In this document: positions 8,623 through 17,190 of the stretch, piece after piece
Position numbering within the stretch: position 1 is the stretch's first letter
Layout of the letters: the number at the start of each line of letters is the position of its first letter
Source: Flavobacterium psychroterrae
GTDB taxonomy: Bacteria; Bacteroidota; Bacteroidia; Flavobacteriales; Flavobacteriaceae
DNA: 64,000 nucleotides
Reading direction: 5' to 3'
Assembly (NCBI RefSeq): GCF_018380615.1
Contig: NZ_JAGYVZ010000013.1
Span: 1 to 64,000 of the forward strand
Made by a program: the position numbers and the translations under genes
The notes under the pieces: model-generated
The model's database searches: none
What the model was told of the DNA's origin: nothing
The model's input: the letters and a program-made list of their open reading frames with translations, nothing else

Positions 8623-9414
8623 TTAAAACGTAAAAATTACTTGAATCCCTTTACCAATTTGAGAGTCAATTTTTAAAGTTCCGTTTAAAAATGAAATTCT
8701 ACTATCTATGTTTTTCATACCTAATCCCTTTTGATTTTCAGAGTTTTCGATATTAAATCCTACTCCGTTATCTTCATAAGTACAAGTATTTATTCCGTTT
8801 TCATTTTTAAATTTGATCCAGATTTCAGTTGCTTTTCCGTGACGTAAAGAGTTATTCATTAATTCCTGCAAAACCCTGAAAATATGCAAATGACGATCGA
8901 TTTCATTTTGATCAAAGTCAATTTCGTTTTTGTAATGAACTTTTACAGATTTACTGCTTTCAAATTCATCACATAATTCTTCGACACCCGCATTAAGTCC
9001 AAATTTTTCAAAAACAGGAGGTAATAAATTATGGGCAATTTTTCGGGAATTTTCTAACGCTTTTGCCGTTAGATTAATAATATTTCCGGTAATTTCCTGT
9101 GTTTCTTCTTCTGTTAAATTTGGAGCCGAAAGTAAATGAGTATTTAATGAAACAATATTAAGTTTAGAACTAATATCATCATGTAAATCCTGAGCTATTC
9201 GTTTTCGTTCTTCTTCCTGAGCAACAATAACGGCGTGTAATTGTTCTTTTTGAAGATGAATTTCAAGATCACGTTTTTCTAATTCTTTCTGAATAATTTT
9301 TTTTCTGGAGAAATAAAAAAATGCGATTAAAAAAATTGCCACAACCATAAAAAAACATGATGTGTAAAGAATTATGGCAACAATTTCTTTCTCGTAAACG
9401 GGAGTTTCGCTCAT
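8623..9414 (-). CDS. Membrane histidine kinase, HisKA_3 type
   Basis: A 263-residue kinase with a short periplasmic start, one membrane helix (about residues 13-35), a linker coiled coil (KKIIQKELEKRDLEIH) and the HisKA_3 box EERKRIAQDLHDD with phosphoacceptor His78. The HATPase_c domain has the N-box ELMNNSLRHGKA, a DNGVG G1 box and GLGMKN. There is almost no extracellular sensor, so signal input probably comes through partner proteins in the operon. It starts 9 bases after the multi-helix membrane protein and precedes the response regulator. The partner assignment is an inference from gene order. Confidence 0.9.
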   Translation of the reverse strand: MSETPVYEKEIVAIILYTSCFFMVVAIFLIAFFYFSRKKIIQKELEKRDLEIHLQKEQLHAVIVAQEEERKRIAQDLHDDISSKLNIVSLNTHLLSAPNLTEEETQEITGNIINLTAKALENSRKIAHNLLPPVFEKFGLNAGVEELCDEFESSKSVKVHYKNEIDFDQNEIDRHLHIFRVLQELMNNSLRHGKATEIWIKFKNENGINTCTYEDNGVGFNIENSENQKGLGMKNIDSRISFLNGTLKIDSQIGKGIQVIFTF

Positions 9415-9423
9415 AACGTTGTT

Positions 9424-10059
9424 TTATATTGCTTTATTAGTTCTAAAACTCACATTCCATTCATATAATATAAATAACTGATTCACAAGCACAAAAAAGG
9501 CATTTAGATTCCAGGTTATAAGTTTAAAATCATTACTTAGATCAATTGTCAGATTACCTACAAGAAACAATACAGTACTTGCTAATAAATAAATAATCAA
9601 CCCCACTGTGATATAATAGTATCTTTTATTGTTTAAAAGCATATTATATAAATAGAGAAGAGCAAAAAAAACAACTAACAGTGATGTCAGTATAATTTCA
9701 AGCAAGTTAAATTTAAAAAACAATTCAGGCTCAAATAAATACTGAACTGCCAACACTAATAAACCTGAATACATGGAAATTACAACTATTTTTTTTTGTA
9801 ACGGATTATTACCTAAAAGGGTTTTATAAAATAGCCCTAATAAAATAAACTGTCCAATAAAATATAAATGAATTAAATAGAGATTATTTATTTTAAATAA
9901 AACGAGTACCTCCATTGCAAACTGCACTATCACTAATAAAAAAAGATAATAATTATAAGTCTGAAAGGCTTTCCCAAATTTGGAAAAGCCTTTAGAATAT
10001 AATATAAAATTGATTATCAAAACTAAATAACCAAAATATGTAAAGAACAAATATAACAT
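9424..10059 (-). CDS. Polytopic membrane protein in a two-component operon
   Basis: A 211-residue, strongly hydrophobic protein with about six or seven predicted membrane helices (for example FFTYFGYLVLIINFILY, LYNMLLNNKRYYYI, GLIIYLLASTVLFLVG) and very short loops. It has no catalytic motif that I recognise. It lies 9 bases upstream of the sensor-poor histidine kinase and 9 bases downstream of the small PCPP-tail protein, so the three are almost certainly co-transcribed. A plausible role is to supply the membrane sensing module for the kinase; that is inferred from context only. Confidence 0.75.
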   Translation of the reverse strand: MLYLFFTYFGYLVLIINFILYSKGFSKFGKAFQTYNYYLFLLVIVQFAMEVLVLFKINNLYLIHLYFIGQFILLGLFYKTLLGNNPLQKKIVVISMYSGLLVLAVQYLFEPELFFKFNLLEIILTSLLVVFFALLYLYNMLLNNKRYYYITVGLIIYLLASTVLFLVGNLTIDLSNDFKLITWNLNAFFVLVNQLFILYEWNVSFRTNKAI

Positions 10060-10068
10060 GTGGTTTTG

Positions 10069-10431
10069 TTAAAGTGGACTATCAGGATCTCCATTTGGAG
10101 GACAAGGACGAGTAGCATCATAAACAACATCATCGTTTTCTACTTCATTTCCTGATTTAAAAACATCTCTGTAAATACCTGTTTTTTTATCTAATTTAGT
10201 ACCAACGAATAATAAAACCTGCTCCCCTGCATTATTAACACCTTTGTAAGCACGAACAGCATCAATATCCTGATCTAGTACAAGTTTTAATGTTTCTAAA
10301 GGAATTAAATAAGCACTTGTTTTATTTTTGCCTTCTTCATCTTCTGCCGGAGCTTTACGATATTTATCTACCCACACTTTTGCTTGTGTTAGACCGACTT
10401 CAACTGATCCTAAATTTTTTTCTTCTGACAT
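10069..10431 (-). CDS. Small conserved-looking protein with PCPP C-terminal tail
   Basis: A 120-residue protein without signal peptide or membrane helix. It begins MSEEKNLGSVEVGLTQAK and ends ATRPCPPNGDPDSPL. I recall a broad group of small uncharacterised Bacteroidota proteins with a similar middle (IP...VRAY.G....G...LL.VG) and a Pro-Cys-Pro-Pro tail, often next to membrane proteins and LuxR-linked kinases. Here it is the first gene of a tight four-gene run with a membrane protein, a histidine kinase and a NarL regulator. It may act as a regulatory or signal partner of that system. Function is unknown. Confidence 0.7.
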   Translation of the reverse strand: MSEEKNLGSVEVGLTQAKVWVDKYRKAPAEDEEGKNKTSAYLIPLETLKLVLDQDIDAVRAYKGVNNAGEQVLLFVGTKLDKKTGIYRDVFKSGNEVENDDVVYDATRPCPPNGDPDSPL

Positions 10432-10538
10432 AATTTAAATTTGTTTTTGGTTAAAAGTTAATGTGTAATTGTTTTAAACAATTGTTTAGCTAAACTACTC
10501 AATTTTATCAGAAAATTAACATTAATACCCATAAAAAA

Positions 10539-10557
10539 AAGCCTCATAAAGAGGCTT
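10539..10557 (-). terminator. Intrinsic terminator after dnaB
   Basis: On the minus strand AAGCCTC-TTTAT-GAGGCTT forms a 7-bp stem followed directly by a run of T. It lies 10 bases beyond the dnaB stop codon. Confidence 0.85.
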
Positions 10558-10567
10558 AATTGTTTTA

Positions 10568-12112
10568 TTAAAATGGGACATCGCTGTCGTCGTCATCATC
10601 ATTTAAATTACTTCCAAAAGCTTCATTAGCCGATGGCAGATTTTTAGTTATGAATGGATTTTCCTCATGATTCATTTTTGATGGTAAATCGTCATAATTT
10701 CCTGAGAAATCATCCAGGTTATCAAATTTTCCTAAGTGTCCTATAAATTTCAAACGAACGTTTTCGATACCACCATTACGGTGTTTTGCAATCATAATTT
10801 CCGCCTGACCTGCTGTTGGCGAAGCTTCATCATCATCCCATTCGTCAATTTTATAATATTCAGGTCGATATAAAAACGATACAATATCCGCATCCTGCTC
10901 AATCGCCCCGGATTCACGAAGATCTGATAGCAACGGACGTTTACTTGATCCACGGGTTTCAACAGCACGCGATAACTGCGAAAGTGCAATTACCGGAACG
11001 TTTAGCTCTTTTGCCAAAGCCTTTAAGTTTCGGGAAATTGTAGAAATCTCCTGCTCACGATTTCCTCCTCCTTTACCATTTCCTCCGGCAGTCATTAATT
11101 GCAAATAATCGACAATGATAATTCTAATACCGTGTTGTGAAACTAAACGACGGCATTTTGCTCTTAAATCGAAAATCGAAAGTGATGGCGTATCATCAAT
11201 AAACAAAGGCGCTTTTTCTAGGTTCTTTACTTTAGTACTCAACATTGTCCATTCGTGAGGTTCTAATTTACCGGTACGTAATTTCTCAGATGACAATCCT
11301 GTTTCTGATGAAATTAGCCTTGTAATTAACTGAACCGAAGCCATCTCCAGAGAAAACAATGCCACCGGATGTCCAAAATCAATTGCAATATTTCTGGCCA
11401 TTGAAAGTACAAACGCGGTTTTTCCCATCGCAGGTCTCGCCGCAATAATAATTAAATCCGAAGGCTGCCATCCTGAAGTTAGTTTGTCAAGATTTGTAAA
11501 ACCGGTTTCAACACCACTTAAACCTTCCTGTTTCGCAATTTCTTCAATACGTTTTTTTGCCTGAAGTACTAAACTCTGCGCAGTTTCAGAACTACGTTTG
11601 ATATTTCCTTGTGTAACTTCGTATAATTTCGATTCTGCCTGATCCAGCAAATCAAATACATCTGTTGTTTCATCATACGACGCTTCAATAATTTCAGAAG
11701 AAATTCGAATCAAACTCCTTTGAATAAACTTTTGAAGAATGATACGGGAGTGAAATTCAATATGCGCCGAAGATGCAATTTTTTGCGTAAGCTGAATTAA
11801 ATAAAAATCACCGCCTACTAAATCTAATTTTCCGTTTTTCTTCAATTGTGCCGAAACGGTCAACAAGTCAATTGGCTGTGTTTCTGTAAAAAGCTGAACG
11901 ATTGCTTCGAATATAAATTTATGTGCATCTTTATAAAATGCATCGGCTTGTAAAATGTCAATTACATCATCTACCCCTTTTTTATCAATCATCATTGCCC
12001 CAAGTACAGCCTCTTCTAAATCAAGTACTTGTGGAGGAAGCTTTCCTTTTTCCAGACTAATAATTGTGGTTTTATCTACCTTTACAGGATTTACATTTTT
12101 GAAATTTTCCAT
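10568..12112 (-). CDS. dnaB: Replicative DNA helicase DnaB
   Basis: A 514-residue hexameric replicative helicase that unwinds DNA ahead of the replication fork. An N-terminal DnaB domain (about residues 28-130) starts at PPQVLDLEEAVLGAMM. The RecA-like motor follows, with Walker A ARPAMGKT at about 225-232, Walker B IIIVDYLQLM near 335, and the LSQLSR and DLRESG(A/S)IEQDAD motifs. The acidic C-terminus (DDDDDSDVPF) is reminiscent of replication protein tails that contact partners. Length is close to the family norm, allowing for a Bacteroidota-type N-terminal extension. It has its own terminator and no intein. Confidence 0.97.
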   Translation of the reverse strand: MENFKNVNPVKVDKTTIISLEKGKLPPQVLDLEEAVLGAMMIDKKGVDDVIDILQADAFYKDAHKFIFEAIVQLFTETQPIDLLTVSAQLKKNGKLDLVGGDFYLIQLTQKIASSAHIEFHSRIILQKFIQRSLIRISSEIIEASYDETTDVFDLLDQAESKLYEVTQGNIKRSSETAQSLVLQAKKRIEEIAKQEGLSGVETGFTNLDKLTSGWQPSDLIIIAARPAMGKTAFVLSMARNIAIDFGHPVALFSLEMASVQLITRLISSETGLSSEKLRTGKLEPHEWTMLSTKVKNLEKAPLFIDDTPSLSIFDLRAKCRRLVSQHGIRIIIVDYLQLMTAGGNGKGGGNREQEISTISRNLKALAKELNVPVIALSQLSRAVETRGSSKRPLLSDLRESGAIEQDADIVSFLYRPEYYKIDEWDDDEASPTAGQAEIMIAKHRNGGIENVRLKFIGHLGKFDNLDDFSGNYDDLPSKMNHEENPFITKNLPSANEAFGSNLNDDDDDSDVPF

Positions 12113-12204
12113 ATAGCGAAAGTAGCAAAATTTAAAAAAAAATTGCTATCGAGTTATAACTATTAATTGTTTATAAATAAGAGATTTTTGTTCATAACCA
12201 AAAA

Positions 12205-12234
12205 AAAATCCGAAACTGTAAGGCTTCGGATTTT
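12205..12234 (-). terminator. Intrinsic terminator after accA
   Basis: On the minus strand AAAATCCGAA and TTCGGATTTT form a 10-bp stem around a short loop, followed by further T residues. It lies about 20 bases beyond the accA stop codon. Confidence 0.85.
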
Positions 12235-12252
12235 AAATATTCCTGTAAGAAT

Positions 12253-13206
12253 TTACTCCTTATACTCGCCCATCTGACTGTACTTGTCCATTCTTTGGGC
12301 AATTAAGTCGGCTGTTGATAAGTCTTTCAATTCGTTATATCCTTTGGTAATATATTCTGCCACTGTTTTAAAAGTAGTTTCACGATCGTAGTGTGCACCT
12401 CCTAATGGTTCAGGTATAACATCATCAACTAATTTTTGTCTTTTCATGTCTGATGAAGTTAATTTCAAAGCATCGGCAGCACGTTCTTTGTACTCCCAGC
12501 TTTTCCATAAAATAGACGAACATGATTCTGGTGAAATTACAGAGTACCAAGTATTTTCTAACATATATACTTTATCTCCAACACCTATTCCTAAAGCTCC
12601 TCCAGAAGCACCTTCACCAACAATAATCGTGATAATTGGCACTTTCAAACGAACCATTTCAAAAATATTTCTGGCAATAGCTTCCCCTTGTCCTCTTTCT
12701 TCGGCTTCTAATCCTGGATATGCACCCGGAGTATCTACTAAAGTTAAAACCGGAATCCCAAATTTCTCTGCCATTTTCATCAAACGCAAAGCTTTACGAT
12801 ATCCTTCTGGGTTTGCCATACCAAAATTACGGTATTGACGTGTTTTAGTATTAAAACCTTTTTGCTGACCTACAATCATAAACGACTGACCGTTTACTTT
12901 TCCTAGTCCGCCAACCATCGCTTTATCATCTTTAAAACCTCTGTCTCCATGAAGCTCAAGAAAAGTATCACCGCAAATTGCTCTGATATAATCTAATGTA
13001 TATGGTCTGTTGGGATGCCTTGATAGTTGAACTCGTTGCCAAGCAGTAAGGTTTTTGTATATTTCTTTTTTAGTTTGCTCTAATTTTTTGTTGATTTCCT
13101 GGCAGGTTGGTGTTACATCAACATCAGATTCTTTTCCAATTATAACACACTTTTGTAATTGCTCTTCAAGTTCTTTTATTGGAAGCTCAAAATCTAAATA
13201 TTCCAT
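12253..13206 (-). CDS. accA: Acetyl-CoA carboxylase carboxyltransferase subunit alpha
   Basis: A 317-residue protein of the usual AccA length. It carries the hallmark [14 protein letters not shown] segment, [36 protein letters not shown] (here [13 protein letters not shown]) and [11 protein letters not shown]. With AccD it transfers the carboxyl group from carboxybiotin to acetyl-CoA, giving malonyl-CoA, the first step of fatty acid synthesis in the cytoplasm. It is a single gene here; accD, accB and accC are not in the window. A TATATTTG box at 13246-13239 (minus strand) is a likely promoter, and a terminator follows the stop. Confidence 0.97.
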   Translation of the reverse strand: MEYLDFELPIKELEEQLQKCVIIGKESDVDVTPTCQEINKKLEQTKKEIYKNLTAWQRVQLSRHPNRPYTLDYIRAICGDTFLELHGDRGFKDDKAMVGGLGKVNGQSFMIVGQQKGFNTKTRQYRNFGMANPEGYRKALRLMKMAEKFGIPVLTLVDTPGAYPGLEAEERGQGEAIARNIFEMVRLKVPIITIIVGEGASGGALGIGVGDKVYMLENTWYSVISPESCSSILWKSWEYKERAADALKLTSSDMKRQKLVDDVIPEPLGGAHYDRETTFKTVAEYITKGYNELKDLSTADLIAQRMDKYSQMGEYKE

Positions 13207-13238
13207 GGATTTTTGAATTTTGTTTGTAAATCGAACCG

Positions 13239-13246
13239 CAAATATA
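13239..13246 (-). promoter_or_regulatory. Putative -7 box of accA
   Basis: Minus-strand TATATTTG, matching TAnnTTTG, 32 bases upstream of the accA start. A -33 match is unclear. Confidence 0.45.
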
Positions 13247-13318
13247 AAAATATTATATCATTGGTGTCGTTAAATCGTATTTAAAATATAAAAATGTAAT
13301 TTAAAAATAAGTAAATTA

Positions 13319-14206
13319 TTACACTTCTTTCTTGTTTTTATAATGTTTAAAAACGCCGTTTAAGATTACTGTGATCACGATAATCAAAGCACCAATATAA
13401 AATTCGGTACTCATTTTCTCTTTTCCGCCCAGGATAAAATAAGCCAGCATAATACCGTAAACAGGCTCTAAATTAGTCGTTAACATTACCGTGTAAGGAG
13501 TTAATTTCTGCATTACTTTTACAGATGCCGTAAAAGCATAAGCCGTACAAACCGAAGCTAAAACCAGTAACAAAATCCAGTTATTTAAAGACATTGTGAA
13601 AAAATCAGCATTGAATTTTCCTTGTACTAAAAAGTAAATTGTAATAAAGAAAACTCCCGCGCCAAACTCATAAAAGGTAATTACGGACGGTTCATGATCT
13701 GAAATTAGTTTTCCATTCATCAAAGTAAACAGAACTCCAAGAATAATCGATGCCAAAGCATAATACATTCCGTGCAGGTATTTCACTTCAACTTGCATAA
13801 TCAAACCTAAACCGGCAATGATAATTAATCCAAAAAAAACTTCATACCATAAAATCTTTCTTCCGTAAAAAAGCGGTTCTAATAAAGAGGCAAAAAAGGC
13901 CCCTAACGAAAATATAGAAAGTGTGATGGAAACATTAGAAACATGAATTGCCTTAAAAAAGAAAATCCAATGAAGCGCAATCAATAATCCCACAAAAATT
14001 AATTTGGCAAAAGACTGAGCTGATATTACAAAAGACTGCTTTTTATACACAATAAAACCAGCCAGAAAAAGTCCGGCAAGAAGCATTCTGAACCAAACTA
14101 AATTTTCGGCATCAATAGTAATTAAAGCGCCAAGAATTGCTGTAAAACCCCAGATAAAAACAATTAAATGAAGGTTTAGGTAACTTTTTAAATTATCGTT
14201 TCGCAT
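13319..14206 (-). CDS. EamA/DMT-family transporter
   Basis: A drug/metabolite-type transporter of about 295 residues with ten predicted membrane helices in two EamA repeats (first beginning LIVFIWGFTAILGALI, second LASIILGVLFTLMNG). The substrate cannot be inferred; the family exports small metabolites or amino acids. I place the start at the ATG at 14206 (MRNDNLKSYLNL) rather than 36 bases further upstream, because the longer start would overlap the upstream permease gene more and adds no family-like sequence. The remaining 14-base overlap with the LptF/G-like gene suggests translational coupling. A short basic tail (KHYKNKKEV) ends the protein. Confidence 0.88.
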   Translation of the reverse strand: MRNDNLKSYLNLHLIVFIWGFTAILGALITIDAENLVWFRMLLAGLFLAGFIVYKKQSFVISAQSFAKLIFVGLLIALHWIFFFKAIHVSNVSITLSIFSLGAFFASLLEPLFYGRKILWYEVFFGLIIIAGLGLIMQVEVKYLHGMYYALASIILGVLFTLMNGKLISDHEPSVITFYEFGAGVFFITIYFLVQGKFNADFFTMSLNNWILLLVLASVCTAYAFTASVKVMQKLTPYTVMLTTNLEPVYGIMLAYFILGGKEKMSTEFYIGALIIVITVILNGVFKHYKNKKEV

Positions 14207-15281
14207 TACGTAATAAGTAAACTGCCAGAACTCCAAAAACAATATTTGGGAACCAAACAGCTAATAAAGGTGAGAAAGTAGATTTTTCGGCAAGAGTACC
14301 AAATATTTTATCAAAAAACACAAATGAAAACGCAATTGCAATTCCTATGGCAAGATTGGTTCCCATACCACCACGGCGTTTCATAGCCGAAACTGCAACC
14401 GCAATAATCGTAAGAATAAAAGCCGAAACCGGAACGCTGTATTTTTTATAAAGTACTACTAAATAGGTATTGATATTTCCTGAACCTCTCTTACGTTCTT
14501 TATCGATAAAATCGATCAATTTTCCTAACGGAAGTGTTTCTGCAATATAAACTACAGGAGTTAAATCTGCTAATTCAAATTTGAAAGGAACATTTTTTTC
14601 AGGCACTTTTTCAATTACATCATTCAATTCCCCAAGTGTTCTTTTTGTATAATCATACAAAATGTAAGTCTTTTTTTTAGGATCCCATTTTATACGGCTT
14701 GCTGTAATTTTATATGTCAATACATCCTTTTCAAAATGTTCCAGCGTAAAATTAAAGGCCGTTTTAGACTCTTCGTTAAAGCTGTTCACAAAGATGAAAT
14801 CATTGTCGTTAAGCTGTCTGTAAACGTTTGTATTTTCACCGCGCATTAGCTGTTTTCCATTTCCTTTTAAATAGGTATATCTAAAATTATTGAAACCTTC
14901 ACTTGCAGCCGGAACAATGAAAAAACCCATTAAAAGTACAAAAACCGAAACGATCGAAGCACCTATAATATAAGGACGCAAAAAACGCGTAAATGAAATA
15001 CCCGAACTTAAAATTGCAATAATCTCTGTATTATTTGCCAGTTTTGAGGTAAACCAAATTACCGATAAAAATAAAAATATCGGAAAAAGGGAATTTGCAA
15101 AATAGACCGTAAAATTGTAATAATAGACCGCAATTGCCGTGAAAGGAATCTCGTTTTCCAACATTTTATTCACCTTTTCCGAGACGTCAATTACAATCCC
15201 AATGGGGATAAATAATAAGATCATCACCGAGAAAGTGGCTAAATATCTTTTTAAAATATACTTATCTATTATCGTTAACAT
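14193..15281 (-). CDS. LptF/LptG-family permease
   Basis: A 362-residue inner membrane permease of the YjgP/YjgQ type. The N-terminus (IDKYILKRYLATFSVMI) is diagnostic. Three N-terminal helices, a periplasmic beta-jellyroll region (about residues 120-265) and three C-terminal helices follow, the usual plan for LptF and LptG, which move lipopolysaccharide from the inner membrane to the Lpt bridge with the LptB ATPase. I cannot decide between F and G. The gene follows tgt, an order I recall as common in flavobacteria, and its 3' end overlaps the EamA transporter. Confidence 0.9.
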   Translation of the reverse strand: MLTIIDKYILKRYLATFSVMILLFIPIGIVIDVSEKVNKMLENEIPFTAIAVYYYNFTVYFANSLFPIFLFLSVIWFTSKLANNTEIIAILSSGISFTRFLRPYIIGASIVSVFVLLMGFFIVPAASEGFNNFRYTYLKGNGKQLMRGENTNVYRQLNDNDFIFVNSFNEESKTAFNFTLEHFEKDVLTYKITASRIKWDPKKKTYILYDYTKRTLGELNDVIEKVPEKNVPFKFELADLTPVVYIAETLPLGKLIDFIDKERKRGSGNINTYLVVLYKKYSVPVSAFILTIIAVAVSAMKRRGGMGTNLAIGIAIAFSFVFFDKIFGTLAEKSTFSPLLAVWFPNIVFGVLAVYLLRNAKR

Positions 15282-15287
15282 AAAAAA

Positions 15288-15345
15288 GTTTAATTGTTGA
15301 TTTGTTTAATTGTTTAACCGAATAAACGATTAAACAATTAAACTC
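15288..15345. repeat. AT-rich inverted repeat between tgt and the permease gene
   Basis: GTTTAATTGTT and its complement AACAATTAAAC flank a GAATAAACGATT centre. Similar TTAAACAATT/AATAAACGAT strings recur near 63,470-63,500 and 63,953-63,968, so this belongs to a loose dispersed repeat group rather than a single-site terminator. Confidence 0.5.
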
Positions 15346-15347
15346 TT

Positions 15348-16478
15348 TTAAAGTCTTTGACTCATATTTTTAACCATCATTTCTTTCCATGGTCTAAAAT
15401 CTCCTGCTAAGATATGTTTTCTGGCTTCACGAACCAACCACATATAAAAACCAAGATTATGAATCGTTGCAATTTGTTTTCCTAAATATTCATTTGCAGC
15501 AAATAAGTGACGCAAATATGCTTTAGTATATTCAGTATCTACAAATGTATGTCCCATTTCGTCGATTGGCGAAAAATCATCTTCCCATTTTTTGTTCTTG
15601 ATATTAATTGTTCCGTTTGACGTAAACAACATACCATTTCTGGCATTACGAGTTGGCATAACACAGTCGAACATATCAATACCTAACGCGATATTTTCTA
15701 AAATATTAATTGGAGTTCCCACTCCCATTAAATAACGCGGTTTATCTTCCGGCAAAATTTCACAAACAACTTCTGTCATTGCATACATTTCCTCGGCAGG
15801 TTCCCCTACTGATAATCCGCCAATTGCGTTTCCTTGCTGTCCTGAATTAGCAATATATTCAGCAGATTGCTGACGTAAATCTTTATACGTACTTCCCTGA
15901 ACAATCGGGAAAAATGTTTGCTCATATCCGTATTTAAAAGGCAATTTATCCAGATGGCCAATACAACGATCTAACCAGCGGTGCGTCATGTGCATGGAGC
16001 GCTGTGCATATCTGTAATCGCAAGGATAAGGCGTACATTCATCAAAAGCCATAATAATATCAGCTCCAATAGTACGCTGAATTTCCATTACACTTTCCGG
16101 TGAAAAAAAGTGATAGGAACCATCAATATGCGATTTAAACTTAACACCTTCTTCCTTAATTTTTCTGTTATTCGAAAGCGAATACACTTGATATCCACCA
16201 GAATCAGTCAAAATATTACGATCCCAGTTCATAAATTTATGCAATCCGCCTGCTTTTTCAAGAATTTCGGTTTGCGGACGTAAATATAAATGGTATGTAT
16301 TTCCCAGAATAATATCCGGATTAATATCTTCTTTCAACTCACGTTGGTGTACACCTTTTACAGATGCAACGGTTCCAACAGGCATAAAAATAGGCGTTTC
16401 AATTACGCCGTGATCTGTAGTAATACTTCCCGCTCTTGCTTTAGACTGCGGATCTTTTTGTAATAAATCAAACTTCAT
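15348..16478 (-). CDS. tgt: tRNA-guanine(34) transglycosylase, Zn-site cysteines missing
   Basis: A 376-residue Tgt that exchanges guanine-34 for the queuine precursor in GUN-anticodon tRNAs. Motifs seen: GNTYHLYLRP, LTDSGGYQVYSL, IMAFDECTPYPCD, GGLSVGEP and DMFDCVMPTRNARNG with the nucleophilic Asp. Most bacterial Tgt proteins have a CxCxxC cluster after the FSPID segment; here that stretch reads DEMGHTFVDTEYTKAY with no cysteine, while the later zinc His (TIHNLGF) is kept. I recall the same feature in other flavobacteria but cannot check. A TATCTTTG box lies upstream on the minus strand. Confidence 0.93.
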   Translation of the reverse strand: MKFDLLQKDPQSKARAGSITTDHGVIETPIFMPVGTVASVKGVHQRELKEDINPDIILGNTYHLYLRPQTEILEKAGGLHKFMNWDRNILTDSGGYQVYSLSNNRKIKEEGVKFKSHIDGSYHFFSPESVMEIQRTIGADIIMAFDECTPYPCDYRYAQRSMHMTHRWLDRCIGHLDKLPFKYGYEQTFFPIVQGSTYKDLRQQSAEYIANSGQQGNAIGGLSVGEPAEEMYAMTEVVCEILPEDKPRYLMGVGTPINILENIALGIDMFDCVMPTRNARNGMLFTSNGTINIKNKKWEDDFSPIDEMGHTFVDTEYTKAYLRHLFAANEYLGKQIATIHNLGFYMWLVREARKHILAGDFRPWKEMMVKNMSQRL

Positions 16479-16498
16479 CTGTTTCTTTTTTCAGTCGG

Positions 16499-16506
16499 CA
16501 AAGATA
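16499..16506 (-). promoter_or_regulatory. Putative -7 box of tgt
   Basis: Minus-strand TATCTTTG, a TAnnTTTG match 20 bases upstream of the tgt start codon. Confidence 0.45.
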
Positions 16507-16532
16507 GGCTAATTTGAGGAAATTTTAATTAG

Positions 16533-16600
16533 TTAATTTGTCAATTAGAAAATGGGATAATTAGGCAATGAGATAATTAGATAATGATGCCTAATCAACT
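16533..16600. repeat. Dispersed AATTAG-AAAATG-AGATAATTAG repeat
   Basis: Short units of the type TTGTCAATTAGAAAATG and GATAATTAG are iterated. Related copies follow stop codons at 18,048-18,085 and 63,415-63,450. It reads as low-complexity intergenic repeat with no coding sense. Confidence 0.5.
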
Positions 16601-16676
16601 TGAAACCTGAAACAATAAAATCTTGAAACAAATAGGTTTTGGAATTTTAAAAAATTGAAAGTTTAAAGTTTTGGGC

Positions 16677-16771
16677 TTTCTCTCCGGTAGGGCTATCTGC
16701 TATATCTTTTGCTCCAGCAATTATCATAGTTAATTAAGAACTTAAAGATGTCAGAAAAGGATATCTATCCC
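16677..16771 (+). repeat. Hairpin element family, diverged copy
   Basis: This copy contains GGGCTATCTGCTATATCTTTTG and, 40 bases later, AAAAGGATATCTATCCC, the same pair of core strings that bracket the apical hairpin in the better copies at 35,518, 43,771 and 46,131. The apical part here is long and lacks a clean complementary stem, so this copy seems decayed or rearranged. It lies in the gap between the divergent tgt and deacetylase genes. Confidence 0.5.
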
Positions 16772-16994
16772 AATGTCATTAAATTAAACTTTAAAAAATA
16801 AAATCATTGCAAATCAAATCCGTTTTTATCCGCGTTTTTACGAAGTAAATCTGTTTTATCCGCGTCAAAAATAGACGCTGATTTTACTGATTCGCTAACG
16901 CGAAAACGCTGATGAAAACGGATTTTTTCTAATTACTTTCCTGATTAACTGTTAAGTAATTTTATAGATTTCCCCCTTAACTTAATGACATTGG
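16770..16994. repeat. Nested inverted repeats in the tgt-deacetylase gap
   Basis: Outer arms CCAATGTCATTAAATTAA (16770-16787) and TTAACTTAATGACATTGG (16977-16994) match at 17 of 18 positions. Inside them, 16816-16838 (starting AAATCCGTTTTTATC) and 16903-16925 (ending GAAAACGGATTT) are complementary at 21 of 23 positions. The whole could form a long cruciform or RNA hairpin. No gene is visible in this gap of about 700 bases. Confidence 0.75.
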
Positions 16995-17062
16995 CTTATA
17001 TCCCTAACGCAAAAAAAAGACGTGACAGTTCAACAAGAAAACTTTAAATTTGAATAAAACTA

Positions 17063-17103
17063 TTGTCAGGCTGAGCGGAGTGGGTTGTCAGGCTGAGCGG
17101 AGT
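17063..17103 (+). repeat. Tandem pair of a 19-base repeat
   Basis: TTGTCAGGCTGAGCGGAGT occurs at 17063-17081 and exactly again at 17085-17103, separated by three G. It is GC-richer than its surroundings. I recall similar TGAGCGxAGTCGAAG intergenic strings in many flavobacteria. Function unknown. Confidence 0.75.
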
Positions 17104-17190
17104 CGAAGCCAACGCGAAGCAAAGCCATTTACATAAATAATAATCTGCTTAATCTGCAAAATCTGCGTGCAAAAAAATAAAAACAAAAAA

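Noticed and set aside
12446..12838. 130-codon plus-strand frame opposite accA
   Set aside because: It lies fully inside the conserved accA gene, and its translation has no family-like features.
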